A stretch of DNA of 64,000 bases from Blastomyces gilchristii SLH14081 (lineage: Eukaryota; Ascomycota; Eurotiomycetes; Onygenales; Ajellomycetaceae), in the NCBI RefSeq assembly GCF_000003855.2, contig NW_003101659.1, forward strand, positions 585,475-649,474, written 5' to 3'. Both the position numbers and the translations under genes were made by a program. The notes beneath the pieces were generated by a model. That model did no database searches and was not told the origin of the DNA. It saw only the letters and a program-made list of their open reading frames with translations. Every line of letters starts with the position of its first letter. Position 1 is the first letter of the stretch. Of this stretch, positions 11,226 through 22,602 are shown in pieces.

Positions 11226-13811
11226 TTATTCCCCGTCCGTGTCTGTTTCCGTATCTGTTTCGCTCGTATCATCAGCATCGCCGTCAGTGTTGCTTTCATC
11301 ATCTTCACTCGAGTCGCCCGCTTGCTTCTTGGCTATCTTCCTCTTCGGAGGGGCAGTGCCCGTCTTCAGAGCTTGCATTTGGCCGGCAATGGAGTCTAAG
11401 TGGGTGAGACGCAGAGTTAGCTCAATAATCATACATATATATTACATTTTGGAGAAAAGGGGGACATGAACATGAGACATACCTTCGTCAGGCTCAGAAA
11501 TATCGTCTTCCTCCTCTAGGGCGGCAGCCTTGGCAAGATCCTCAACCTCAAGGGTGATTTCACTAACAGTGTCGAAGCCGATATAGCTGTCACAGACAAC
11601 GTAGAGAGAAAAGAGGAATTTGCCAACTTGGGGGGGAGCTTGGAATTGCATTTTCAAGGTCTGTACATTGAAGGTGGGCTTTCCATCCTTGTCGAAAATG
11701 GGTTTGTCAAATGTGGTAAATGTGAACGGAGGGACAGCCATTCTGCCTTGCATAGAATCCGCGAGGAAAATGTACCATCTTGGAGAGTGATCGCGAGCAA
11801 AGTACGGAGCATGGGCAAGCGGCGGTTGGATGTGGTTTTCTGAGTCTTCTTTCCCATTTTCATTTATCGCCGAGGACTTGTTGGCGCCTACGTCATCCTC
11901 GTCCGGGTCAATGTCCTCAAGGTCACGCTCGTTGACCTCTGGGATATTCGTGGAGCCTGGTGGAATAAACCGTGCCTTAACGATGAGCTGAACAAGACTG
12001 CTAGGGGTCACCACTCTTTCGCCGACAACTTTGAAAAATGATTTCGCAACGTCCAGGACGGGTATTTGCTGAGCAACAGACACGGCGCTTGCGTATTGTT
12101 GCTCTGATAGCAAGCCTTTACCAACTGACAGCTTTCGTCGGCGCTGCTCAGAAAGTGCCATGTATTGCGAAATAGACATGCGGCTCCTCGAATGCTCGCC
12201 TTCGATTGACCGAACGATCTGGGGGGTAAAATAAGGCAATTGCAGAAGAGGTGATCCACCGGGCCGAATGGCTTGGATGAGATGTTGTGCCATGTGAAAT
12301 GATCCAAGGATTGGTTGCAGGCTACCGAACGCAAGGGCAATAGATGAAAATGAGTCGTTGAGGGTAAAAGCAGTAGGGGCGACGCCGAATTTCTCTACAA
12401 CAAAACAGATTAAAATCGTTCCATATTAAAAAGAACTATCACAAGAGGCAAAACCTACCTTCATTCAGAACGGGATCATCAAGCTCAACTCTACCCAAGT
12501 ATGCCCAAAGCAATGCCAGGGCTTTCCTTCTGCTGGCACTTTCCAGATCGGCTAACACCTTTCGATCTTTGGCCGATAGAGTTGTCCCAGGCGCCGCTGA
12601 ATCTTCATCAGAAAGAATTTTCTTTTCAACTTTAGCAAGTCCAGATTCCGCCTTTTCGTCCCTTAGCATCTGCTTATACTCTTCGCCGGAACTAAGAGCG
12701 TTGATTATTCCTCCGCCAACTAGGTCATCCTTGTATTCTCGGAAAATATTGCCAGCGCTTGCAACCAGGACTTTTTCTTTCGTATATCGCTGCGTGCCAT
12801 ACCACCATTTACCAACAATGTAGGGCAGGAGCACGCCGAGTAACAGGCCATATACCAAAAGGACGTATTTACCATTTCCTTCCGTAACGATAAATTTAGG
12901 CAGGGCGATACCAATGCTAAAGCTTTGCTTGCCATCTGGGTGTCCGTATTGGATATAATTGTTGCGGATTTCCTCGTCAGTCAGGGCCTTGTAGGCCTTA
13001 GTCAACTCAACGAAATGATTGTTCAAGCTTTCGATAGTTTGGTTTTTGGCAGGATCCGGTCTAATTTTGTCTGGATGAAACTGGCGGGAAAGTCGTTTAA
13101 AGTGCCTGGAAATAGCTTTTTCGCTAGCGCTCTACAAGGAAAAGAAGAAAATAAAAGCGGTTAGATTTGAAGGTCGACCAAAAAAAAAAAAAAAAAAGAA
13201 AAAAAAAGAAAAAGAAAAACCGTAGAAAATTTCCCAAGCTGGTATTTTTGTTGGTCAAACTTACTCTCGAAATGCCCAGAATTTCATAAGGGTCCCATAT
13301 CTTTGGGGTACTCCTGGCAGTGACGATAATCAAATAGACCATCCACGCCATTACAGCATATCCCCCTATCACGGTAAATATGCGCTTCAGCCGGCGCTCC
13401 TTCCGCAAAAGCTTCTGCTTTTGCTTCTGAATAATGTCGCCATGCTGAGGACGGAAGTCGGACTTTATCCGAGGAGCAGTATTTTCCAGGTCTATATATA
13501 AATTGCATGACTGCAGGTCAGCTATCCCTTCCAGTACCAGATACGACGGTTTTCAGCACCGGAAGCGGAACATATTGTTCGAAACTCACCATTGCTGGGC
13601 TTGAGGAGAGTGTATGTGAGCGGAAGGGTGACGAGTGAAGCCAAGGTGAGGATGAAGAAGGGGAAGAATTGGCCCTGGGCGTGAATAAGTTAGCATATCC
13701 GCAGCTGCCACCCATGAGACCCGGGACATATCTAGCCGTGTTCAAGCTCCCCCGGTGTCGCGGGAAATGGTAACTCACCTGCTCATCGTAGTTATATTCC
13801 GTCGAAGACAT
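11226..13811 (-). CDS. sec63: Sec63, ER protein translocation J-protein
   Basis: Membrane J-domain subunit of the Sec62/Sec63 complex. It recruits and stimulates BiP/Kar2 at the Sec61 channel for post-translational import into the ER. Exons (reverse order) 13779-13811, 13590-13674, 13265-13491, 12459-13131, 11483-12394 and 11226-11395 sum to 2,100 nt (699 aa), normal for filamentous fungi. Membrane segments lie at about 14-35, 76-98 and 204-223. The J domain sits between the second and third (DPYEILGIS at about 106; the HPD triad at 134-136, in QFHPDK), so it faces the ER lumen. A Sec63/Brl region follows (ending in SEITLEVEDLA). The C-terminus is strongly acidic with many Ser/Thr (SSEDDESNTDGD), the known Sec62/CK2-type tail. 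The start ATG gives the usual N-terminus MSSTEYNYDE. The 133-nt intron that splits the J domain carries an A-rich tract with 18 consecutive As on the + strand. Confidence 0.96.
13180..13221. repeat. A-rich homopolymer tract in SEC63 intron
   Basis: A run of about 18 A at 13180-13197 followed by AAAAAAGA-type repeats (+ strand). It lies wholly within the intron that interrupts the SEC63 J domain, so on the sense strand it is a polypyrimidine tract ahead of the 3' splice site. Confidence 0.9.
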
Positions 13812-15336
13812 TTTCGCGACTCAGTAGTAAAGTGAAACTAAGGCGAATGGGGTCCCGCAGTTCTTCAACCGGGGTTAAGGGTAGTGAAGGGGGACCAGCT
13901 CGGTGCTGCAGAGGGGAAAAAAAATCAAAAATCAAAATGTATCTCCAACAGCCAAAGACTCAGAGGACAAACGAGATGAGAAGTATGCGCATGGTGTATC
14001 CGGGCGGGGTGAAGGGAAATGTATTAAGGACAGAAACTATAAAGAGAGGTGTCAGAAAGGAAAAAAAAAAAAAACAAGCCCGTTGTCGGGGATGAGGTGC
14101 TTGCGATGTGTCCACTGCAGACTTTCGATCGATCCCGAAGACCTGTCCTTTCCAACCTCACGGCAGACGGCCGAACTAGGCTTAGTCGGGCAGGCGATTA
14201 GTCTACTTTGGGACTAGTACCATGCTTCCAGATTTCCTTCACAACTTTATCGTTGTCAACCCGTTGAGCTTTTTTTCGACTACATAATAGGGGTGCTAGT
14301 TTGGTAAAAGCTCTACATTGGTTCGAGGAACGGAAGCGCAGTGGATGCAAGTCACATTTCATTCAGATCAGATAACATATGAGGCACAATTACAAGCACG
14401 GGACAACCCCGAAACTCCTTCGCCAAAATGTGTGCTATACATAAAATATAAAAATCCTATTAAAAAGGCACGCCATCATCAAATGCCAAATCGTCGAGTG
14501 CCACAAGCAAGCACCCCAAAACAGGGAATAAAAGCAATATTCATCGATCGGAAGCTCTCACGAAGAACAGCCATTTCCCTATCCACCCCTCCGTTTCAAT
14601 TTTCGCATCCACTCCCCACTTCCACAGAAATCCCGATGACGCACATCCGCTGCTCTCCCCTTGCTTTCTGTGTCGGTTTTTTTAAATCCAGAATCAACTA
14701 AGCAGAGAGCTCAACCATGTCAACTATCCATACCATAGAGATTAGCGACGGTCTAGATGCGAGCACCACCTGCCTTTACGGCTAAGCAGCGGGAAAGGTC
14801 GTCGAGTGTCGTTTGGAACTAGCCCTTGAAGCTTTGTTTCCGTAGGATTCGTACATGCGAAAATCCACCAAGAGATCAATGGTCGAGCCGCTGTTGACCA
14901 ATCGGGTACCACCTAGTAACGTGAATCCACACTCGGTCCTCGAAGGCTACTGCCAAAATCGGTGGACAAGGGGAGGTTACTGCGGGAGGTGAATACCGTC
15001 ATTGCTACGAGTCTTGGCTTCGAATATGCCACGCTCTGGTGTTGATTAGGATGGACATCAGGAATGGTGTCCGGGTTGTGGGGCAGGGTTGGCGATTGCG
15101 AGCCAAACGCTCTCCGTGTGGATTTCTCGGCTAGAATATCCAGGTTGGCAAGTGATAACATGTCTGTTTAATATTCACCGGCCTTGGGCGGGTTTGTAGC
15201 CATCATAGAGTACTATAAGACTCTCCTCCACGCAAAAAGATAAGAAAGTGCCTCCGGTTGTTCACAATTTATCGTTCGTTGCCGGAGGGAACGGAGTGGA
15301 ACGGGTGCAGATAGGAAGAGAGGTGAGCATTAAAGC
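13812..15336. other. intergenic, no firm gene
   Basis: SEC63 promoter and leader on its left side. Weak frames exist at 14318-14701 (+) and 14913-15161 (-), but neither has a recognisable domain or a clear exon partner. A run of 13 A occurs near 14059. Confidence 0.4.
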
Positions 15337-15705
15337 TCACGAATCAATATAATCGAGGCCACCAAAGTATTCTAGCATGCGATAACACAAGGCTACATCA
15401 TCTCCTGGTTCGCCTCCAAACAAACGGAATTGATCAGCCTCCATCCTTGCGGCCTCCTGCATCTGTCGATAGTCGCGGTTCTGCCATGCAGCGTACTGAT
15501 TCTGCCATTGTTGGGCTAGCAGTGGTTGCTGAGAAGACAGTACTGGATATGGGGATGGGCTAAATATAGGGGTATGTGAACGTCTAGGATCGCAAGGTAA
15601 CTGATGGGCAAGGGCCACGATGGGTGGAGGATTTTGGTTCAGAGGAGCATTTGAACGATTGCGGGAGCGGGGTCTTGTACGTCGTCTATTATGTTTCTGG
15701 CCCAT
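15337..15705 (-). CDS. small conserved-looking hypothetical protein
   Basis: A 122-aa frame starting at an ATG that gives MGQKHNRRRTRPRSRNRSN, a very basic Arg-rich N-terminus. A Pro/Gln-rich middle follows (QQPLLAQQWQNQYAAW). The C-terminus is well structured and acidic (GGEPGDDVALCYRMLEYFGG, ending LDYIDS). I have the impression that this head and tail occur together in small unnamed proteins of other Eurotiomycetes, but cannot check that here. The frame stays open upstream to 15795, but the internal ATG fits the basic head better. No function is assigned. A spliced 5' exon or further upstream start cannot be excluded. Confidence 0.55.
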   Translation of the reverse strand: MGQKHNRRRTRPRSRNRSNAPLNQNPPPIVALAHQLPCDPRRSHTPIFSPSPYPVLSSQQPLLAQQWQNQYAAWQNRDYRQMQEAARMEADQFRLFGGEPGDDVALCYRMLEYFGGLDYIDS

Positions 15706-16722
15706 TATAGGAGTGAGGCAAAGTGTATCCAATGGATTCAGGTTGAGAGAGAAGATTATATCAGTCGTTAAAGAGTAGAGGTAACACACATTCAAACGCC
15801 AGAGACGCCTGAACTGGCGAAAGGAACAATCATGGCAGGTAGGCGTATGTAGAACAAGACTTCTCCAGGCTTAAATAGAAGAGGGAGAGGAAGCTCCAGG
15901 GATCTTATCTCGACTCATCCAACCTATCAAGTGAGTCACTCGCCAGAGCACGGGTGCCTAAAGAAGTTAGGGCAAGGGAATGTCCAAAGAAAAAAATATT
16001 TAGCTCCACGAATCAGGAACAGGGGCAGAGAAAAAAATAGAAAATAAATTTTTTCGGACGAATTAGAAACTGGGAAACGTCAAAATTATGGGGGCTTGGG
16101 CAAACAAGCATGTCAAGATGCCCAGCTGTCGAAGCATGAGTCACAAATCGTTGAATCACCCCATGGTACGTTACAAATCGCGTGATGCCAACAAAACTAC
16201 CTAGGTAGAGCGGCTTTTTATCCGTGGACCTATTCTCCAAGATGCCAAATAGTCTTCATTGTCAGAGTCCGCCGTCGGAATTTGAAGAAGAACCATGGCC
16301 TGATAGCGGAATTTGCTTTAAACTATCAGTTAGAATATCCACTTTGGGCAGAAAATGAAACCTGGAAGCTCACAATTTTGCCTACAGGATAAATTGATGA
16401 TGTCATTGGTCAGCGTGGCGCGTGTTCATGTGACTGTATCTTGGCATTCTGTAGCTTGGCATTTTTAGGAGTTTGAGCTCTGGAGTCTGAAGCGGCAACC
16501 CGGCTCCCGGAAGGCGTCATACTCGAAAAAAAAGAGGGGAAATTGGGGGGGGAGGACTGCATAAGGGGTAATCCAGGGGTAGCGTCGCTACCTCTGCGTC
16601 TCATGGTCAAGTCAAAATCGTGTGTTATACCAGTTTGATTTGTAGCAAAGCTATGGAAAACAATTGGTTCCTCCAAACTAAATACCGAAGCACATTTGAA
16701 GGAACATATCATGTCGGTCAGG
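15706..16722. other. intergenic
   Basis: Between the small hypothetical gene's start and the peptidase stop. A 110-codon minus frame (16410-16742) overlaps the peptidase end and looks like chance. Nothing else is seen; it probably holds the small gene's promoter and the peptidase 3' UTR. Confidence 0.45.
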
Positions 16723-18443
16723 CTATATGTTGCATGAGCCATCTCCCTGTCGAATAATCTCTAACATGCCATCTCCTTTTGGAGCCGTCGTCAAATTTTC
16801 ATAACCTGTCTTTGTCACCAAAATGTCGTCTTCAATCCGCACACCTCCGACCGGCATATAAGTTTTGACGAGCTCCAAATCGACATACTTGACTTGTTCC
16901 GGTTTCGCGTTGTCCAGAGCGATCTGAGAAAAGTAGATCCCCGGCTCGATTGTAACTACCATTCCGGATTTTAAAGTCGGCGATGATGTGGTGCACGGCG
17001 ATAGGTTGTTAGGTGAAATCAACACATTGTCGGAATAATCACCGTTATCTTGTGCCATTATGGATTCCGGCGAAACATCGTGCACTTCAAGACCAATATG
17101 ATGTCCAAGACCATGGGGGAAAAAGAGGTTGGATGCACCAGAATTCTGGATCTCTTCAAGCGTGCCGCCCTTAAATATACCAAGGGTAAGGAATCCTCGA
17201 ATAAGACTGCGGTGCGCTAGGATGTGAAGGTCTAGATATCTGACCCCCTCTTTGACGCGTACCATGCAGCTTTCTTGCATATGCTCAACCAATTTGTATA
17301 TATGTTTGGCTTCAGCGCTTGGCCATTGACTAGTCATTGGGAAGGTACGCGTCACATCGCTTGCGTAACAGTTCCACTCAGCGCCAGCATCGAGACAGAC
17401 AAACTGGCGGCCCTTGAGGGGTTCGTTATTCTTCGAGTAATGAAGCGTAGCCGCATTCGAGCCAGACGCGGCAATTATGTGGTACGCCTGCTTATGCGCT
17501 CCTAGCGAAACGCTCGTATTCAAAAAACTAGCCTCTATATCACGCTCATTGCTCATTTTCCTTATTCCGCGGAGAACATCTATATGAGCAGCCGCAGATA
17601 CTTCATTAGCACGCCGGATGAGCCCTATCTCATGCTCATCTTTTATAGCTCGAGATGTGTCCATAGCCTGTTTGAGCGTTTTGCTATCGATGAAGACATT
17701 GGGAACCTTCTCTGCAGGCTTTTGTGATTCGTGAAGAAGGTACAGTGTGGAGCCACGGCCCTGGTTCTGAGCCCATTGCTTAACATCTTCATCCAGAGAG
17801 GATTGGTATTTAACCTCGTCGATATCAAATCTATAATACGGAGAGTAAGTCCATTTCTGTTTACATAAACACGATGATACTGGTCCATGTTCGAAATGAA
17901 AATTACTCTCCCGCTCACCTTTGTAACGCTTCTTCTCGCCCAAGGGTCGGTCCCATCCAGATGGTCCGTTTCAAATCAAAGTCGGGGACATATAAAGTCA
18001 ATTTATCGGCGTTTATATCATAAGTGAGATCGCAATCTGGCTCATCTACACCCGACATATAAAAAAAGTAGCGCCGTTGTCGAAACGTCCTTTCCTGGTC
18101 GGAGTCTTCGTATAATGTAGATTTCTGGCCCATTAGATAAACAAGCCCCCTGTCCCTGTGGATTTCAGCAGCAACCCTTCGTGCATGTTGTTTTGCTGTA
18201 AATTATTTATTAGCAAAATATGCAGCAATATGCTTCACTGTTATGCACCCGCTATGCCACATGCAATTCGACATGCATTAAAGTTACATGACCCCGCGGT
18301 TACTTACCAGGATACTTGTCAACGGTTGTGTCTTCAATCCTGAGCTCAATGTTGCATTCGTCATCAGGCTGTAAGGTGCTGGTCGTAACAACGGGCTGGC
18401 TATGGGGCCGGAGTAAATTTTTGGGTTCTATGGCGGAGATCAT
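16723..18443 (-). CDS. Xaa-Pro aminopeptidase / prolidase family (M24B)
   Basis: Metallopeptidase that releases an N-terminal residue preceding proline (or splits X-Pro dipeptides); cytosolic by lack of a signal peptide. Exons 18308-18443, 17919-18195 and 16723-17830 sum to 1,521 nt (506 aa), a usual length. An aminopeptidase-P N-terminal domain ([31 protein letters not shown]) precedes the pita-bread catalytic domain. Metal ligands are visible: D285 (CLDAGAEW), D296 (ASDVTRTF), H381 (in HGLGHHIG), E433 (TIEPGIYF) and E471 (VRIEDDILV). H377 and H388 fit the catalytic histidines. The chain ends after [10 protein letters not shown], as in relatives. Start ATG at 18443; both introns have good GT-AG ends (GTAAGT, GTGAGC). 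The signatures do not separate aminopeptidase P from prolidase specificity with certainty. Confidence 0.93.
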
Positions 18444-20047
18444 CTTTTCTCCCTAGGATTTAATAATATGACGTTGCGGTGGTTATAGGGGGTGTGGTTT
18501 GGAAGAGACGGAGCAGAAGTCAAAATAAGCTCAGAAGATAGCAGGAGCCCTAGGCTTCCTAGTACGGACTAGCGCCCCGCACTACATATAGCCCCTACTA
18601 CGGAGAACCAATACAGCGATTCCCAGGCATGTCAAGAAAGAAGACTTTGCACGTCTAAACAACATGAATTGCTCTATCAATACTCATTCTAAAAAGGTTT
18701 TCCATAATAATCAACAGTAAGGTATATATTGTGCAAGCAAAACTGCAGCTTTGCTAGGGCTTTATCGTATCTCCACAGATCTTAAGACATCTTAGAGCAA
18801 ATGAAGCGGTCACTAATATATGTCTCAGAAGAGCTATACAGTGACATATGTTTTTTTTTTTGAGGACGCTTTACTTCCAACAATATCCCGCCTTCCGCTG
18901 TATGTGTTGAAATTATAGAACCTCTCACAACAATGAATCGCCTCGCAAAGTAAGTGGTTGATCTGAGGCGCCAGTTGTTCACCAGGCGGTAAGAATCTTG
19001 TAGCAAGGACAGGCTAATGAATATCTTAACAGTCTTTAAAATCGGAATTTCGAGAGATAAACGCATGCCAGATTTCATAAATGATTCGTGGGGAATTTTC
19101 TTGAGCCAGCGGCAACTGAAACAAGGACAGACATCTAAACTAACCTACATTCCAAAAAAAGAATATAGCCCTATTCCTTCACAATAATGAAGTAAGAAAA
19201 TAATTAGATGAACACAGCAGATTTTTGCACATGGTCTCCAGATCTTAAGAGGAGTAATCTGTAAACTATATGTAATAGTTAAACAAAAAGAGGCGCACAG
19301 TCTATTTGTGTTACGAATCTGGGGGTTTGTTTGAGCAATGCGCCTGAAACACGTTCAAGGGCAGACTCTCCAAGTAGAGAATGCAAGCTCAAACACTTTA
19401 CACGTAGGAGTTTTCGCCAATTCCTTTATTTGACGCCGTAGGACCCAAGCTCCCCGAATACAGAGGCGATCAAGTTGGGCAAACTAACGCCAAAGTAGAA
19501 TTTGGATACAGTGCTCCTCTGTACAGGGCATGGCTGTTAACATAACAATTAACTAATAAATTAGTAAATTAGTTAGTTGCTTCAGGACAATTGCATCTAG
19601 AACCCACTCGACAATGAAAAGAAACATCTAGCACCCAGACAAGTAGTAACTTTGGAGCTCAACCCACTCCAGGCCTGGAATCAAGGGATTGTTATTTTAA
19701 GCAGCGCCTATATAGGAAATGATGTCAGCGCCACTTAGTCAGCGCCTACTCCGTCCCCGCCACCGAGCAATCGCCGGCCCAAGAATTGCCAGAATTGCCC
19801 CAGCACGCCGCAGCAGAGAGAAATGCACGTCGCTTGCCATGTCTCAAGTCAAGCATCCAGGGCATCTTCAACCCCAATCTTGCAACTCAGCATCACCTTT
19901 CTCCAGCTTTCACCTACCTTCCTCATCGTGATTTTGCTGCTGTCTAGCCAGTTGATTCGTGGCCTCTCTATAGATTTCGAGGCTGTTGTGCTTGTTTTCT
20001 TCTCTATATCCTATCAACCAGACCGCCCCCTCAGTGCTCCTCAATGA
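18444..20047. other. divergent intergenic region with uORF
   Basis: Shared upstream region of the peptidase (-) and the SPRY gene (+). An AT-rich inverted repeat, AACTAAT at 19551-19557 and ATTAGTT at 19568-19574, is present. A 74-codon ATG-initiated frame, 19823-20047, encodes a hydrophobic stretch and its TGA stop directly abuts the SPRY gene ATG at 20048. It may be an upstream ORF or a chance frame. Confidence 0.45.
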
Positions 20048-21750
20048 ATGATGCCAAGTCGTGAGAGCGTTACCTTGTCGCTGTCAACGCTCACTACGTC
20101 CGTCCTCCCCACCAACACCCCGTCTCCGCTACCTGTCCACAAACCGTCTGCTGAGCCGTCTCTAAATATACGGCAGCCTGCCACGACGCTAGCTCAGTCT
20201 CTTGTAAACCGCCGTATCGCTCTGCTCCCGCAGCAGAACGGAGATGTCATGGATGGGTTCGGCGGGAATATCGGTTCTACCGGCAAGGGCATCCTGATCG
20301 GGATTCTCTCTGCCTTTGGTTCCGCGGGTGTTGCAATCATTGTGCTTGCTATCTTCTTCTTTTTCAGATATACCCAACGGGGTCGCATTATACTCGACCG
20401 GATCGGGAGACCCGGTGAATATGACGACGAGCAGGCGTTTGCAAGGGAGGAGGCGGAGGCACTGGAGACGATGGATGAGCTTCAGCAGGCAGAATACCTA
20501 AGGGCTAAAGGTATGGCTCTACTTCTTTGAGGAGATGTCACTTCATCCTTTCATCACATGGTCTTCTCATTGGCTAATATGTGCTTGAAAACAATAAACA
20601 GCCTTCATTCACGCAAACCCACCGGAGACGATGCAAACCGATATCTCCCTTTCACAGTTCTTAGCTATTCAAGAAAAAGGCGTTTCTGCGTGGGAATTTG
20701 AGCCGGAGCTAGAGATCGCTAATTGCTTTGTGGAAGCTCGGACTGAAATTGAATTTTTCGATTCAGAATGCAGCGTCCAGAGCAACTTACCAGTCCCCAA
20801 GCAAAACGAAGTTTATTATTGGGAAGCTAAGATCTATGATAAACCCGAAACCAGCCTTATAAGCATTGGCATGACAACAAAACCATACCCATTATTCCGA
20901 TTGCCAGGTATGGAACTTGTTTATATTTTCGTCTGTTGTGACGCCAATTATTCGGACTAACATATCTCGTCTGCTAGGCTTCCACAAAACATCCGTAGCC
21001 TACTTATCCACCGGACACCGTCGCTATAACCAACCCTTCAATCCTGCTCCTTACGGCCCCGAATATGTCCAAGGTGATGTAATTGGTGTGGGTTATCGGC
21101 CCCGCACGGGAACGATATTCTTCACTCGCAACGGGAAGAAGCTTGACGACGCCGCCCAAGGACTAAAATCTCAGAACTTCTTCCCTACTGTTGGAGCAAA
21201 TGGACCCTGCACCGTCCATGTCAACTTTGGACAGATGGGATTTGTTTTTATTGAGGCCAACGTCAAAAAATGGGGGCTCGCACCAATGACAGGTAGTCTA
21301 GCACCCCCACCTCCCTATGGGAGTGAACAAGGTAGTATTCTGCTGGAAACGGGCCGCGAGGGCCACCAGTCCACACAATGGCGGCAGCATGAGTCGGGCC
21401 ATTCACGGACACGCAGCGGCACGATCAGGATGCCATACCCCACCAGTCCCGGTCCCGTTCGATCTCCGACGGACATTTCTCTTGCCCAACTTCCCCATGT
21501 ATCGGCCGCAGCAGACGTTGGCGAAGGGTCCAGTGGAGCGCCAAACGTAACAGATGATCAGGACGATGGAACAACGATGCAACCCACCGATAGGGCATCG
21601 GCTATTCCACCTCCAGAATACTCCAGCCCGCGACAGAGTCCGCCCCACAGTGAGTACGGCGAGCAACATCCACCTCCTCCACGCGGCTCAAGAAGCCCTC
21701 CGATCCCTAGCTACGATGCAGCTGTAGGAAATGACGGCGGCCGCCGCTAG
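20048..21750 (+). CDS. ssh4: SSH4/EAR1-like SPRY-domain endosomal sorting protein
   Basis: Likely an adaptor for the Rsp5-type ubiquitin ligase that sorts membrane cargo into multivesicular bodies at endosome or vacuole membranes. Exons 20048-20510, 20602-20907 and 20978-21750 sum to 1,542 nt (513 aa). The N-terminal 80 residues are Ser/Thr/Pro-rich. One membrane segment lies at about 82-106 (GILIGILSAFGSAGVAIIVL then FFFF). A B30.2/SPRY domain follows (WEFEPELEIANCFVEARTEI, YYWEAKIYDKPE, GDVIGVGYRPRTGTIFFTRN, FFPTVGANGPCTVHVNFG). The C-terminal tail is proline-rich and holds PPPY (in APPPPYGSE) and PPEY (in IPPPEYSSP), the ligase-binding motif expected of Ssh4/Ear1. Both junctions are phase-consistent (GTATGG donors). 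The start was chosen as the first ATG of this frame after the stop of an overlapping upstream frame. Confidence 0.9.
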
Positions 21751-22247
21751 CACGAGAGTCATTAATTACATACGACTCGTCCAGCTTTAGTCGCGCTAAC
21801 CTTCTCCCCCCAATTGTTTTTGTTTCTCCCTCCTCGTTCAATCTCCCTCCTCATAAGGACACCGTCCTTTTATCGGACAGGCTCTTTTTTTTTCTTCTTG
21901 TTTCCCTTTTCATATACTTTTTCCCTTACTATAATTCCTCAATTGTCGATTTAGCGAACATGGTTTGGGAAGGCGTTCTCGGGTTTATTTACCTTTGATT
22001 TTTATGTTTATGCTTTGACCGGGTGGTACCGTTAACAACAAACTCCTCGTATATGTTCATACCTCCGACGTCCGCCTTACGACACCACTTTACACATGTT
22101 TGTTTTGTTTTTTGCTGTGGTTTGAGTTGAACAGCGTGAGGGATGGTGAGCTTTGATTACGGGGCAATGGACAGCTTGCTAGGTAAAGAGGAGGGAAAGC
22201 GGCCATGTTAAGGCGGGATGAATGTGTTTAAACTTCCTTGCTTTGTT

Positions 22248-22249
<2 letters not shown>

Positions 22250-22287
<38 letters not shown>
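22250..22287. repeat. poly-T tract (38 nt)
   Basis: Uninterrupted T run on the + strand, about 500 bases after the SPRY-gene stop codon. Its length is likely to be variable or misassembled. Confidence 0.95.
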
Positions 22288-22288
<1 letters not shown>

Positions 22289-22469
22289 ATCTTACGAGCT
22301 TAGGATTGGAGCGTTTGGATGGAGTTGGAAGCCGTGGGAAATGGTGGAATTTGCCAGGCGCAGACCAATCATTTCTGTACAAACGCCATGTGCGCGGTTT
22401 TTCTCATTTGTATCTGCCTCCTGTTATACATATACCACACGCTTTATTTTATTTGTTATCTCTTCATTA

Positions 22470-22602
22470 ATTTTTCTTTTTTTCTTTTTTCTTTTTTTCT
22501 TTTTTCTTTTTTTCTTTTTTCATTTTTTCATTTTTCATTTTTTCATTTTTCATTTTTTCATTTTTTCATTTTTTCATTTTTCATTTTTCATTTTTCATTT
22601 TG
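22470..22602. repeat. compound T-rich microsatellite
   Basis: Begins as T5-7C units and changes to T5-6CA units (CATTTTT, CATTTTTT), with unit length about 6-8. The shift of unit across one array suggests repeated slippage plus a C-to-CA change that then spread. Confidence 0.95.

Noticed and set aside
14318..14701. 127-codon plus-strand ORF
   Set aside because: No domain, poor codon bias, no splice partners; lies in intergenic sequence.
14913..15161. 82-codon minus-strand ORF (MLSLANLDILAEKS...)
   Set aside because: Codon use is not bad, but no family is recognised and no exon partner fits; left out of the gene list.
16410..16742. 110-codon minus-strand ORF overlapping the peptidase 3' end
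   Set aside because: Overlaps the peptidase stop in another frame and has no recognisable domain.
19551..19574. AACTAAT...ATTAGTT as a MITE terminus
   Set aside because: Only seven-base arms in AT-rich DNA; no second end or target duplication found.
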